Source: JACPLA01 sp035291905
GTDB lineage: Bacteria > Bacteroidota > Ignavibacteria > UBA10030
Length of the DNA stretch: 64,000 nucleotides
Direction of reading: 5' to 3'
NCBI GenBank assembly: GCA_035291905.1
Contig: DATDRF010000297.1
Location: 4,400 to 68,399, forward strand
Shown: one piece after another, positions 35,325 to 42,624 of the stretch
Layout of the letters: each line of letters starts with the position of its first letter
Position numbering within the stretch: position 1 is the stretch's first letter
Program-made: the position numbers and the translations under genes
Notes under the pieces: generated by a model
Database searches by the model: none
Told to the model about the DNA's origin: nothing
Seen by the model: the letters and a program-made list of their open reading frames with translations, nothing else

Positions 35325-36062
35325 TCACCATTTGCGACGCTCAAGGGAAACGACCGAACAATACAACGTGAACCCGAGGATGCTCGCGAAATAAATGAGA
35401 TCCCGCGTGTCAATGACCCCCCTCGCCATGCTCAGGAAGTGTGAATCGGTGCTGAGGTATTCCAGGAGACTTGCGAGAGCTTCGGGCATGAAAATGAGAA
35501 CCTTGTCAACGATGAAGAAGACCAGGATGAGGAAGATGCCAAGGAGGAATGCTACGATCTGATTATCGGTGACGCTGGAGGCAAAAAGGCCGAGACTTAC
35601 GAAAACTCCCGCCATGAGTAAGAGCCCCAGGTATCCTCCGATGACAGGGCCGTTGTCGATGGTGCCGAGCGAAGAAATCGTCACATAGTAGACCAGCGAA
35701 GGAAGGAGGGCGATCCCCATGAGACTCCAGGCGGCAAAGAATTTGCCCAGGATAATCTCCGCGTCATGGACCGGCTTGGTCGTGAGAAGTTCAATCGTTC
35801 CTGACTTTCGCTCCTCGGCCAGGAGCCGCATAGTAATTGCCGGGATGACAAAAAGGAAGATCCATCGGGCGGTTTCGAACATCTCGCGCATCGAAGCAGC
35901 ATTGGCCAGAAAAATGTTGCTTGCATAGAACCAACCCAGCAGCGCCAGGAACACAACAATGACCACGTAGGCAACCGCAGAATTGAAATACGAGCGCAAT
36001 TCCTTGATGTAAATGGGAACGATGTTCTTGAGCTGCACTGAACTGGGTAATTGGAATGCCAT
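35325..36062 (-). CDS. ABC-2 type permease, GldF-like
   Basis: A 245-aa inner-membrane permease with six transmembrane helices and the ABC-2 family motif RLLAEERKSGTIELLTTKPV (~residues 80-99). It pairs with the ATPase 15 bases upstream and GldG downstream, the standard GldA-F-G order. Probably an exporter or a complex that drives extracytoplasmic processes; no substrate can be seen. Confidence 0.9.
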   Translation of the reverse strand: MAFQLPSSVQLKNIVPIYIKELRSYFNSAVAYVVIVVFLALLGWFYASNIFLANAASMREMFETARWIFLFVIPAITMRLLAEERKSGTIELLTTKPVHDAEIILGKFFAAWSLMGIALLPSLVYYVTISSLGTIDNGPVIGGYLGLLLMAGVFVSLGLFASSVTDNQIVAFLLGIFLILVFFIVDKVLIFMPEALASLLEYLSTDSHFLSMARGVIDTRDLIYFASILGFTLYCSVVSLERRKW

Positions 36063-36077
36063 GAGGGAATCCCGCGG

Positions 36078-37034
36078 CTAATTGACAGTTTCTGATCGGG
36101 TCAGCTTGTGGAAGATCTCCTCGAGGCTGGTGCTTTGCCGCGAGAGTTCTAGCAGCACCCAACGTTCCGAGATTGCCTGCCGGAACAGCTCCTCCCGGAT
36201 ATCCATCCCCTTTGCCGAATGAATGATGAACCTATGGATCGGTCCTTCGGACCCGCGGTAGTCGACGGCTTCCACATGCCGGAGGGATTTAAGTTTAGGA
36301 AAAAGATCCTGCATGGGGTCCGGCGTTTCTGCTTTCAGTTCGACCGAGACGCTTTCCGACCCTCTGAAACTTTGTTTAAGCTCATCAGGTGTTCCGTCGG
36401 CGACAATGCTCCCTTCATTAATAATGACAACTCTGTCGCACGTTGCCTGGACCTCCGAAAGAATATGGGTGGAAAGAACAACGGTCTTCGCGCTGCCGAG
36501 ACGGCGGATCAGGTTTCTGATTTCGATGATTTGGTTCGGATCGAGCCCGCTGGTTGGCTCGTCAAGGATGAGCACCTCAGGGTCATGGATCATCGATTGA
36601 GCGAGCCCGACCCTCTGCCGATAACCTTTGGAGAGCTCGCTAATGTCTTTGTGACGCACCTCCTCAAGGCCGCAAACCTCCACCATCTCGTTCTGTCGCT
36701 GTCTGAGATGCTTATCCCGCAGCCCGTGGAGCCGGGCAGAGTACTCAAGATACTCGAGCACGTTCATGTCAAGATACAACGGATTCAACTCGGGGAGATA
36801 GCCGATCTTCCTTCGGACCTCAACAGAGTAGTCGAGCGTGCTCAGGCCGTCAACTTCAACCGAACCGGAGGATTGCGGCATATAGCATGTGATGATCTTC
36901 ATCGTCGTGGTCTTCCCCGCTCCGTTCGGTCCCAGGAAGCCCAGTATCTCACCGGTCTTGACGTCGAACGAAATGTCGTTGACGGCTTTTTCGTCACCGT
37001 AAAGTTTTGTCAGATTTCGAACGGCAATGGACAT
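36078..37034 (-). CDS. ABC transporter ATP-binding protein, GldA-like
   Basis: A 318-aa ABC ATPase: Walker A GPNGAGKT (~residues 35-42), Q-loop, signature LSKGYRQRVGLAQ (~134-146), Walker B LILDEPTSGLDP and the H-loop STHILSE. The C-terminal ~90 residues form the extra domain of the CcmA/NatA/GldA group. It is the first gene of the operon and has a near-consensus promoter ~75 bases upstream. Confidence 0.93.
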   Translation of the reverse strand: MSIAVRNLTKLYGDEKAVNDISFDVKTGEILGFLGPNGAGKTTTMKIITCYMPQSSGSVEVDGLSTLDYSVEVRRKIGYLPELNPLYLDMNVLEYLEYSARLHGLRDKHLRQRQNEMVEVCGLEEVRHKDISELSKGYRQRVGLAQSMIHDPEVLILDEPTSGLDPNQIIEIRNLIRRLGSAKTVVLSTHILSEVQATCDRVVIINEGSIVADGTPDELKQSFRGSESVSVELKAETPDPMQDLFPKLKSLRHVEAVDYRGSEGPIHRFIIHSAKGMDIREELFRQAISERWVLLELSRQSTSLEEIFHKLTRSETVN

Positions 37035-37110
37035 GCTAATCCGTATTCAAATTGTCGCGACTGAGTGATAATCGGTCTTTTTGTGTCAGGATGCTGCGAA
37101 AGGTGGAACA

Positions 37111-37139
37111 ATTTTAAGAAAAAGAAGAAACTTTGTCAA
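37111..37139 (-). promoter_or_regulatory. Near-consensus promoter of the Gld-like ABC operon
   Basis: Minus strand: -35 TTGACA (37134-37139, perfect), 17-base spacer, -10 TAAAAT (37111-37116, 5 of 6). The start site would be near 37104, giving a ~70-base leader. Confidence 0.7.
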
Positions 37140-37151
37140 GAACTTCATCCT

Positions 37152-37220
37152 ACTCCGTGTTCTCTGTGTCCCTCTGCGTTAAAGTCTTTAACCACAAAGG
37201 TCACAAAGAGGGCACAAAGA
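37152..37220. repeat. Imperfect inverted/tandem 9-mer repeat
   Basis: CTCTGTGTCCCTCTGCG units on one side and CACAAAGGTCACAAAG units on the other, separated by TTAAAGTCTTTAA. The 9-base periodicity (cacaaaggt, cacaaagag, ggcacaaag) and the opposed halves would form a cruciform. It fills the gap after the frameshifted radical-SAM gene. Confidence 0.6.
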
Positions 37221-37267
37221 CTATAGAGAACATATACAGACGCAGACAAGCAGCGGAGTGTTCCTGT

Positions 37268-38346
37268 TCAACGCAAAGAAAGCGAGAATTGCGATTCCTG
37301 GGGACGAAGGAAGGATTCGGTGGAAAGGCGAACAGGGGTTTCGTTCAAGCGATACTTTCGGCAACCTGCCTGAAAGAGATTCTCGATTGTATCGGCGATC
37401 GGGCCTTCGCCCTTCATTCGCTTTCCGAAGTCCGATTCGGAAAGCTTTCCCCCTCGGACGGACCGAATATGACTCACGACTTTGTTGAACTTCTCGGGGT
37501 ATTCGCGCTTGAGCCACTCGAGGAAGAGATCCTTGAGTGCATAGGAAAGCCGCACCGTTGTTTGCCCCGCATGACGTGCGCCGCTTTCTGATGCCTGCCT
37601 GAGAATTTCTGGGATCTCGCTTTCTGTCAGTCCGGGTATTATCGGTGCCACATTGACACCGACGGGAATCCCGTTCGCGGCAAGAATTTCCACTGTTTCC
37701 ATGCGCTTTCGGGGAGCCGAAGCGCGCGGTTCCAGTTTTCTTGCCAGATCCTGGCGGAGCGTTGTGACGGTGATAATGACGAAGAGAAGATTGGTGGCGG
37801 CAAGTTCTTTGAGAATATCGACGTCGCGCTGAACAAGGGCGTTCTTGGTAATGAGCGAGACCGGGTTTCGGAAGCGCAAGAATATTTCGAGGCAGCGGCG
37901 GGTGATCTTCAATGTCCGTTCCGCAGGCTGGTAGCAATCAGTATTGCCTGAAAAAACCACCGTCTGGGGTTGCCATGAAGGCTTGCTGAATTCAGCCGCA
38001 AGGAGCTCGGGTGCTTTGAGCTTCACCATGATCTTTGTCTCAAAATCGAGGCCGGAGGAGAAGCCAAGGTATTCATGTGAAGGGCGCGCGTAGCAAAGAT
38101 GCAGCCGTGCTCACAGCCTCGGTAGGGGTTGATGCTGTACGTGAAACCGATGTCGGGGCTGTCGTTTTTGGAGAGAATGGAAAGAGAGCGGTCGACATAG
38201 AAGCGCGTGGGGACTTTTTGCCCGGGCTCGGGCAGCTCAAAGTACTCCGCCAGATCAGGAGGCGGCGATTCCACTTTGAGTGATTCAAAGCGGTTGGGAG
38301 GATTGAATCCCGCCCCGCGACCGATGAATGGGCGAGATTCACTCAT
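37268..38346 (-). pseudogene. PA0069-like radical SAM gene with a frameshift in the FeS motif
   Basis: Two frames, 38023-38346 (107 aa) and 37268-38029 (253 aa), together make one radical SAM protein of the PA0069/Rv2578c type, relatives of spore photoproduct lyase. The first frame reads to NPYRGCEHGCIF and then goes out of frame; one missing base in the AAA at 38095-38097 (TTT on the coding strand) would restore C-Y-A-R-P-S-H-E-Y-L-G-F-S-S and complete the CxxxCxxC [4Fe-4S] motif. The rest of the second frame has no stop codons. This is either a very recent pseudogene or an indel error in a homopolymer. Its ATG overlaps the polymerase stop by eight bases, so it is the last gene of the RecA-like/PolB cassette. 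Confidence 0.8.
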
Positions 38347-40645
38347 GGGGCGACGGTGCGGAAGCGAACGGTTTGGCCTGGACGCGTTGGGATCTGGTTG
38401 ATTTGCGGGGTTTCAATGGAGGGGGAAGAAAGAGCTCCTTGAGGCGATCGACCGTATATCCGAATGGCGAGAGCAGCGACTCGATCGCTTTCAGTGTCAG
38501 TTCGGTGTAAAAGTCGATATCGTAGCCATCCTCAAAGGCATACAAGGCAATCGGCTTTGCCTTTTCCGGTTTTTTCTTTCCCGATTGGTCGATGAGAATG
38601 TACTCGATGGTTTCTCCGGCCGCGAGATGGACCCCCATTTCTTCAATAAGTCCCGCAACGACAGCGCTGACGCTTTTGTTGGTATATTCATTCGCCTCTT
38701 TTGTAATGTGCCGCCGCATGACAAGCTCCATCGGATTCACTTTTCCGCTTCTGAGCATTGCAACGGCGTTGCGGCCGATGTCGAGGAGCTCGGGGACCAA
38801 CGTCTCTACATCGGCCGCCGTGCGCGCAGGTGCCATGCGGTCGAACATTGCCCTCTGCATGGTCTTGATGAACGGGGGAGTGTCCCGGCGGCGTGTTTCG
38901 AGTCCGCGCACTTTAAAATCGCCGTTGCGGTACCACCCTGCATACCGGTTGGCCGTCGTGATGAGGGGATCCTGCTTTGACGCCGGGAAAAGGATCCAGT
39001 TGTAAATTCCTTCCAATGAAATATCGATTCCCGTGCGTGCCGCGATCTCGCGGCATAACTCTTCATATTCCTGCTCGGAAGTGCCGGGCTTTTTCAGCCA
39101 GACGCAATCGATGATGGCGTGAAGCATTCGGAAGCCGTGCTGCTCAGCAATCTCCTTTGCCGTTAAAATGGAGTCGCGCGAAAATGCGTTCACGGACTCG
39201 TGTGCTTCGATTCTTCCGAAACGTGCGTTCTTGTATCCGAGATATCCGAAACAGCTGACGAGCATCCATTTGAGCGCATTCTGGCGCCGGTCGTATTTAC
39301 GGAACAGAGCGTCATCCCTCCCCTTATAAAATCGTTTGAGTCTTTTATAATGAGACCGTTTTTGCACCACCGATCGAAGTGTTGCCGGGACTATTCCCTC
39401 GCGCCGTTCACAAATGGTATACCCGAGCTCGGGGACGGCCGAGTTTGAACAGCAACGGCAATTGACCGTTTCCGGGGAAACGTTCTTTTCGACCATGATG
39501 GTGGGATACATCGAAACGAAATCGAGCTCGGCGACTTCTTCGTGGTACCCAAGAGGAGGATTGAAAATAAGACCGCCCCTGTCTGCCATCAACAATGTGG
39601 AGGCCGATTTGAAGTCTTCCGGTTCCCGTTTTTTGGACGGAATAAGGTACCGGTGGCTGTGCGCCCAAGAGAGCTGCAGGGACGACATCGATGTGCCGAT
39701 GCTGACGCGGGCCTGGCGCTGAACGGGAATCTGTGTCAAACGGGCGAGCTCGAAGACTCCGTCAAGGTCGGCCTCGCCGAACGTGAAGGAGTTCTGCTCA
39801 TCGAGGTGCCAGCGGCCGGCGAGCTCAAAAGCCCCGTCTTTATGGACGATTTTGCCGTACTGGAAAAAACTCGATTCCCTGGTTCGGAAATACGGTGTCT
39901 GCTCATCGCGGTTCAGGAGGAGGGGAATATTGTGACGTGCAGACAGAGCCGTCAGGTGCGGCAAAATGATCGAATCGCCGTATTCCGTCAGAACAATATC
40001 GGGGTCGCAGCGATGAAGATGCCAGTTGAGCGTCTCCAGCACGTCACGCGGGTTCTCTTGCTCCAGCGAATATGTCTGGCCATCGTAGCTGACCTCAAGC
40101 TGTAGGTGCTTGCGATATTTGGGAGGGACAAAGTTGTTCCCGTTTCTCAGTCGTAGCGTTGAAAGCGGCGGAACCTCGTATTCCATTGCTTCATGATGAT
40201 CGTTGATGGCCCATCCGACGAGACGGCTGCGATGATCGATTTCGTAGTCACCGTAAGCAAGAGGAAAAAGAGCCGTTTCATACAGAAACAACTGAGGGAC
40301 AAGGAGATCCGAATCAAAAAAAGCAAAGTGAGGGAAAAATTGTTCAAAGGATCGGACGACAGATGAAAAGCGGGTCGGGTTATGAACGGAAATTTGTAGA
40401 ACGTCCCATGATTCATCGGAGTACAATTCCTTGCGCGTGGTGATTGAAACAGTAAGCCGTGTGTCGCAGCGGGTGGCGAGTGTGGAGGCGCGCTTCATAT
40501 CCTGCGGACTCAGGTGAAGAAAAAACGAAGGAAGAAAGGGAACGGTGCAGCGATGCTTTCTTCCTTCGCGGTCGATAAGCCACACGACCATGCCGTCTGT
40601 CGAAGGATAAGCGTCAAAGAGCCACCCCGAAACGACATTGCTCAT
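38339..40645 (-). CDS. B-family DNA polymerase with degenerate exonuclease and altered motif C
   Basis: A 768-aa family-B DNA polymerase, about the size of E. coli Pol II. Motif A is intact in spirit: DFVSMYPTIM (~residue 372, for DxxSLYPS). Motif B appears as LKWMLVSCFGYLGY (~460). Motif C, usually YGDTDS, is HAIIDCVW (~510): the first Asp is lost, the second (the metal ligand in RB69 polymerase) is kept. The exonuclease is degraded: the ExoI DxE region reads LEVSYDG and ExoII YNxxxFD reads YGDSIIL. It is coupled by ATGA to the 92-aa gene upstream and overlaps the radical-SAM gene downstream. It may be a weak translesion polymerase or a structural factor; catalysis cannot be judged from sequence alone. 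Confidence 0.88.
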   Translation of the reverse strand: MSNVVSGWLFDAYPSTDGMVVWLIDREGRKHRCTVPFLPSFFLHLSPQDMKRASTLATRCDTRLTVSITTRKELYSDESWDVLQISVHNPTRFSSVVRSFEQFFPHFAFFDSDLLVPQLFLYETALFPLAYGDYEIDHRSRLVGWAINDHHEAMEYEVPPLSTLRLRNGNNFVPPKYRKHLQLEVSYDGQTYSLEQENPRDVLETLNWHLHRCDPDIVLTEYGDSIILPHLTALSARHNIPLLLNRDEQTPYFRTRESSFFQYGKIVHKDGAFELAGRWHLDEQNSFTFGEADLDGVFELARLTQIPVQRQARVSIGTSMSSLQLSWAHSHRYLIPSKKREPEDFKSASTLLMADRGGLIFNPPLGYHEEVAELDFVSMYPTIMVEKNVSPETVNCRCCSNSAVPELGYTICERREGIVPATLRSVVQKRSHYKRLKRFYKGRDDALFRKYDRRQNALKWMLVSCFGYLGYKNARFGRIEAHESVNAFSRDSILTAKEIAEQHGFRMLHAIIDCVWLKKPGTSEQEYEELCREIAARTGIDISLEGIYNWILFPASKQDPLITTANRYAGWYRNGDFKVRGLETRRRDTPPFIKTMQRAMFDRMAPARTAADVETLVPELLDIGRNAVAMLRSGKVNPMELVMRRHITKEANEYTNKSVSAVVAGLIEEMGVHLAAGETIEYILIDQSGKKKPEKAKPIALYAFEDGYDIDFYTELTLKAIESLLSPFGYTVDRLKELFLPPPLKPRKSTRSQRVQAKPFASAPSPHE

Positions 40646-40920
40646 GTGCGCTCCTCGGGAGCAGCAAGCGCGCCGGCCTGAACAAGCCGCCGGCGCAGTT
40701 CTTTGATGGTCTTTCCCTGCTCAATGATGATCGACATGATAATGCTCTCAAAGGGAATGGCGCGCATGGCGTAAAAGTTTGTGGCGAGATGACGCTTGGC
40801 GGCGCGGAAGACCTCATCGAAGATCTCCTGGTCCTCCAATTGCAGGCCGCGGCGGAATTTCGACCAGCCGGCGATCTCACTGTCGATGATGTTGGTGAAC
40901 GTCGGTACGGTGCGTCCCAT
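40642..40920 (-). CDS. Conserved small protein of the RecA-like/PolB cassette
   Basis: A 92-aa, helix-rich protein starting MGRTVPTFTNIIDSE and ending RRRLVQAGALAAPEERT; no known domain recognised. Central segment FYAMRAIPFESIIMSIIIEQ and the Lys/Arg-rich tail suggest a small dimerising or adaptor protein. The ATG at 40920 has a good AAAGGAG eight bases upstream; the longer frame (from 41082) would overlap the RecA-like gene almost completely and was rejected. It overlaps the RecA-like gene by 44 bases and the polymerase by four bases, so all three are translated together. Confidence 0.7.
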   Translation of the reverse strand: MGRTVPTFTNIIDSEIAGWSKFRRGLQLEDQEIFDEVFRAAKRHLATNFYAMRAIPFESIIMSIIIEQGKTIKELRRRLVQAGALAAPEERT

Positions 40921-41605
40921 GATTGTTTTCTCCTTTCGGTGATAGAAGAGATGAAGGTTGAGGCTCAAGTTGAACGGCATAGTGATGGTGTTCATCCTCT
41001 TCGAGGCGATAGACACGATCCACGGATGATGTGAGTGTCTGAGAGAGGCCGTTACGCTCTTCGGGCCAGACGGTCCGGTCAACGGATGCGATGAGAACGG
41101 AAATGCCGCGCTGCTTCATTTCTTGGAGGGCAATGAGAACGCGGCCGAGAATCTGGCGGACCTCACGCAGCGGCGCCTGCTCGTCGTACAGTGTTTCGAG
41201 CGGATTAAAGATCATAGCGGTGGTGGCGCCTTTGGCGGCAAGAAAAGCGGGGAGGCGCCGTGTGAGCGCCTGCTCCATCTGGTAGCAGGTGAATCCGCGG
41301 GAGATGAAGATGCGGTTGAGCAGTTGTGCGGGGTCGATCCGATGTTCCCGGGCAAAGCGGGAGATCAGGTGGACGTTGAAACAGTTCCCGCCGTCAACGA
41401 CGGCGATGGAGGAGCCGTTGGCCAGAGCAACGGAGGCCATGGTGAGGGAAAGTGTGAAGACGGCGCTGTCACCGTGCAGCAGGTACACCTTTCCGGGCGG
41501 GTGGGTGAAGGCATGAATGAGGTTCTCAGAAGAGCGGATTATTGCCGTGTCTGTGTCTGCGGCAGGGGATAGTAACTGACGGGCTTGAACTGGAAATGGG
41601 GGCAC
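40877..41605 (-). CDS. RecA/RadA-like protein with a degenerate P-loop
   Basis: A ~242-aa protein with a RecA/RadA-like fold. The position of the Walker A loop reads LLHGDSAVFTLSL (~residues 40-52): the GK(S/T) is absent. The later FISRGFTCYQMEQAL segment resembles RadA/Rad51 sequence around VARAF-NxxHQM. The Walker B strand (AMIFNPLETLY) lacks the usual Asp. It should not hydrolyse ATP; a scaffolding or RecA-filament-binding role, like ImuA in mutasomes, is inferred. The GTG at 41605 is proposed as start because the only longer start, TTG 41632, lies inside the -10 box. Start codon and ribosome-binding site remain uncertain. Confidence 0.7.
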   Translation of the reverse strand: MPPFPVQARQLLSPAADTDTAIIRSSENLIHAFTHPPGKVYLLHGDSAVFTLSLTMASVALANGSSIAVVDGGNCFNVHLISRFAREHRIDPAQLLNRIFISRGFTCYQMEQALTRRLPAFLAAKGATTAMIFNPLETLYDEQAPLREVRQILGRVLIALQEMKQRGISVLIASVDRTVWPEERNGLSQTLTSSVDRVYRLEEDEHHHYAVQLEPQPSSLLSPKGENNHGTHRTDVHQHHRQ

Positions 41606-41628
41606 GGTTCCGGCTTTCTCTTGCCGGA

Positions 41629-41657
41629 ACAATATGACATTTTTGTCGTATTGTCAA
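41629..41657 (-). promoter_or_regulatory. Promoter of the RecA-like/PolB operon
   Basis: Minus strand: -35 TTGACA (41652-41657, perfect), 17-base spacer, -10 TATTGT (41629-41634, 4 of 6). The predicted start near 41622 leaves about 17 bases before the GTG at 41605. The spacer is occupied by an operator-like palindrome. Confidence 0.7.
41630..41653. promoter_or_regulatory. Operator-like near-palindrome inside the promoter
   Basis: CAATATGACA (41630-41639), four T, TGTCGTATTG (41644-41653): 9 of 10 arm positions complementary. A further GACA-ATTA-TGTC palindrome (41669-41680) lies 12 bases upstream of the -35 box. Five GACA/TGTC half-sites in ~50 bases suggest repressor binding, plausibly LexA-like, though the motif is not a known LexA box. 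Confidence 0.6.
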
Positions 41658-41722
41658 GAAATGAAAACGACAATTATGTCGCTTCACTCACAGTGAAGAA
41701 GTCCCTTCTAGGCCAAAAACCT

Positions 41723-41791
41723 AAAGTCCGACATCTGCTGTGTTGGTTGGGAGCTTTAGTTCCCCGCCAACCGCGGTTGATGTCGGACTTT
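41723..41791. terminator. Long hairpin after the cyclase gene, dispersed-repeat family
   Basis: Perfect 13-bp arms AAAGTCCGACATC (41723-41735) and GATGTCGGACTTT (41779-41791) with a 43-base loop. It probably terminates the minus-strand cyclase gene. The first 18 bases match the arm at 13959-13976 with one change; a further GTCGGACT copy follows at 41807-41814. Confidence 0.6.
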
Positions 41792-41827
41792 TAACATGAG
41801 CCCGAAGTCGGACTGCTTCCTGCTTGC

Positions 41828-42613
41828 CTACAATATTGCCACAATCCGCAGCGGCCCGCCGCTGCCGCCTTTGATCTTCATTGGCAAAGCGATGACCGTG
41901 AACCCTTTCTCGGGTAACCGCTCCAGGTTGGCCACATTCTCAAATGCCGGAACACTCCGTTCGAAAAGAGCGACGTGTGTCTCGAAGCGCGACGATTGGC
42001 CATAGTCAATACTCGGAGTATCCAATCCTACCGCCTTGACCTTCCGTTCATCAGCCAGCCATTTTGCCGTTTCCGGATGAAGCCCCGGGAAGTGAAGTTT
42101 TGCAACACCGTCGGCTCCTCGTTGATCTGTCCCCATGTACTGTACCCGATCCGGCCAATATTTTCCGAATCCGGTTCTCAACAGAACGATTGCCCCCTCG
42201 GGAATTCTGCCGTTGGATCTTTCCCATTCCTCACAATCCGATTTCTGAATCAGGTAATCGCTGTTCTCCGAACAATGTTGGGAGACATCGATAACGATCC
42301 CCGTGCCTACGAGCCTTTCCAGAGGAATCTGATCGACCGTCCAGCCTCCCTCGTAGAAGTGAATCGGCGCATCGATGTGCGTACCGCCGTGCTCGGGAGT
42401 CCAGAATCTGTTCGCCGTATAGAAATATCCTCCCGGAGTTATTCCTTCCGTCCCCTTTTCGAACGCGAATCCTTTCTCCGTCGGCCAATAAATAGTGGTG
42501 GAATCGTACGCATAGGAAAGATCAACAATATTTTCCGCTGTGAATGAGAAGGGTTCGCGGCGTTCACATCCCGCCATCAGCACAAACATCATTGCAAGAA
42601 TCATTGTCTTCAT
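41828..42613 (-). CDS. Lipoprotein cyclase-family (kynurenine-formamidase-like) hydrolase
   Basis: A 261-aa predicted lipoprotein (MILAMMFVLMAGCERRE, Cys ~16). The cyclase-family core has the metal motif HGGTHIDAPIHF (~residues 75-86) and DLSYAYDSTTIYWP near the N-terminus, as in kynurenine formamidase and 2-aminobenzoylacetate hydrolases. An outer or inner membrane anchor is unusual for this family. ATG 42613 has AGGAGG upstream. It lies 11 bases after the S15 peptidase gene, in the same operon, and ends near the dispersed-repeat hairpin. Confidence 0.82.
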   Translation of the reverse strand: MKTMILAMMFVLMAGCERREPFSFTAENIVDLSYAYDSTTIYWPTEKGFAFEKGTEGITPGGYFYTANRFWTPEHGGTHIDAPIHFYEGGWTVDQIPLERLVGTGIVIDVSQHCSENSDYLIQKSDCEEWERSNGRIPEGAIVLLRTGFGKYWPDRVQYMGTDQRGADGVAKLHFPGLHPETAKWLADERKVKAVGLDTPSIDYGQSSRFETHVALFERSVPAFENVANLERLPEKGFTVIALPMKIKGGSGGPLRIVAIL

Positions 42614-42624
42614 GATATCTCCTC

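Noticed and set aside
33770..37034. Proof of gliding motility
   Set aside because: GldA/F/G-like genes occur in non-gliding bacteria, and no other gld or spr genes are visible here.
38339..40645. Casposon or phage-type polymerase
   Set aside because: No cas1, terminase, integrase or terminal repeats are nearby; the gene belongs to an overlapping operon with RecA-like and radical-SAM genes.
41606..41632. TTG start for the RecA-like gene
   Set aside because: The codon overlaps the -10 hexamer (41629-41634), so it would not be transcribed from that promoter.
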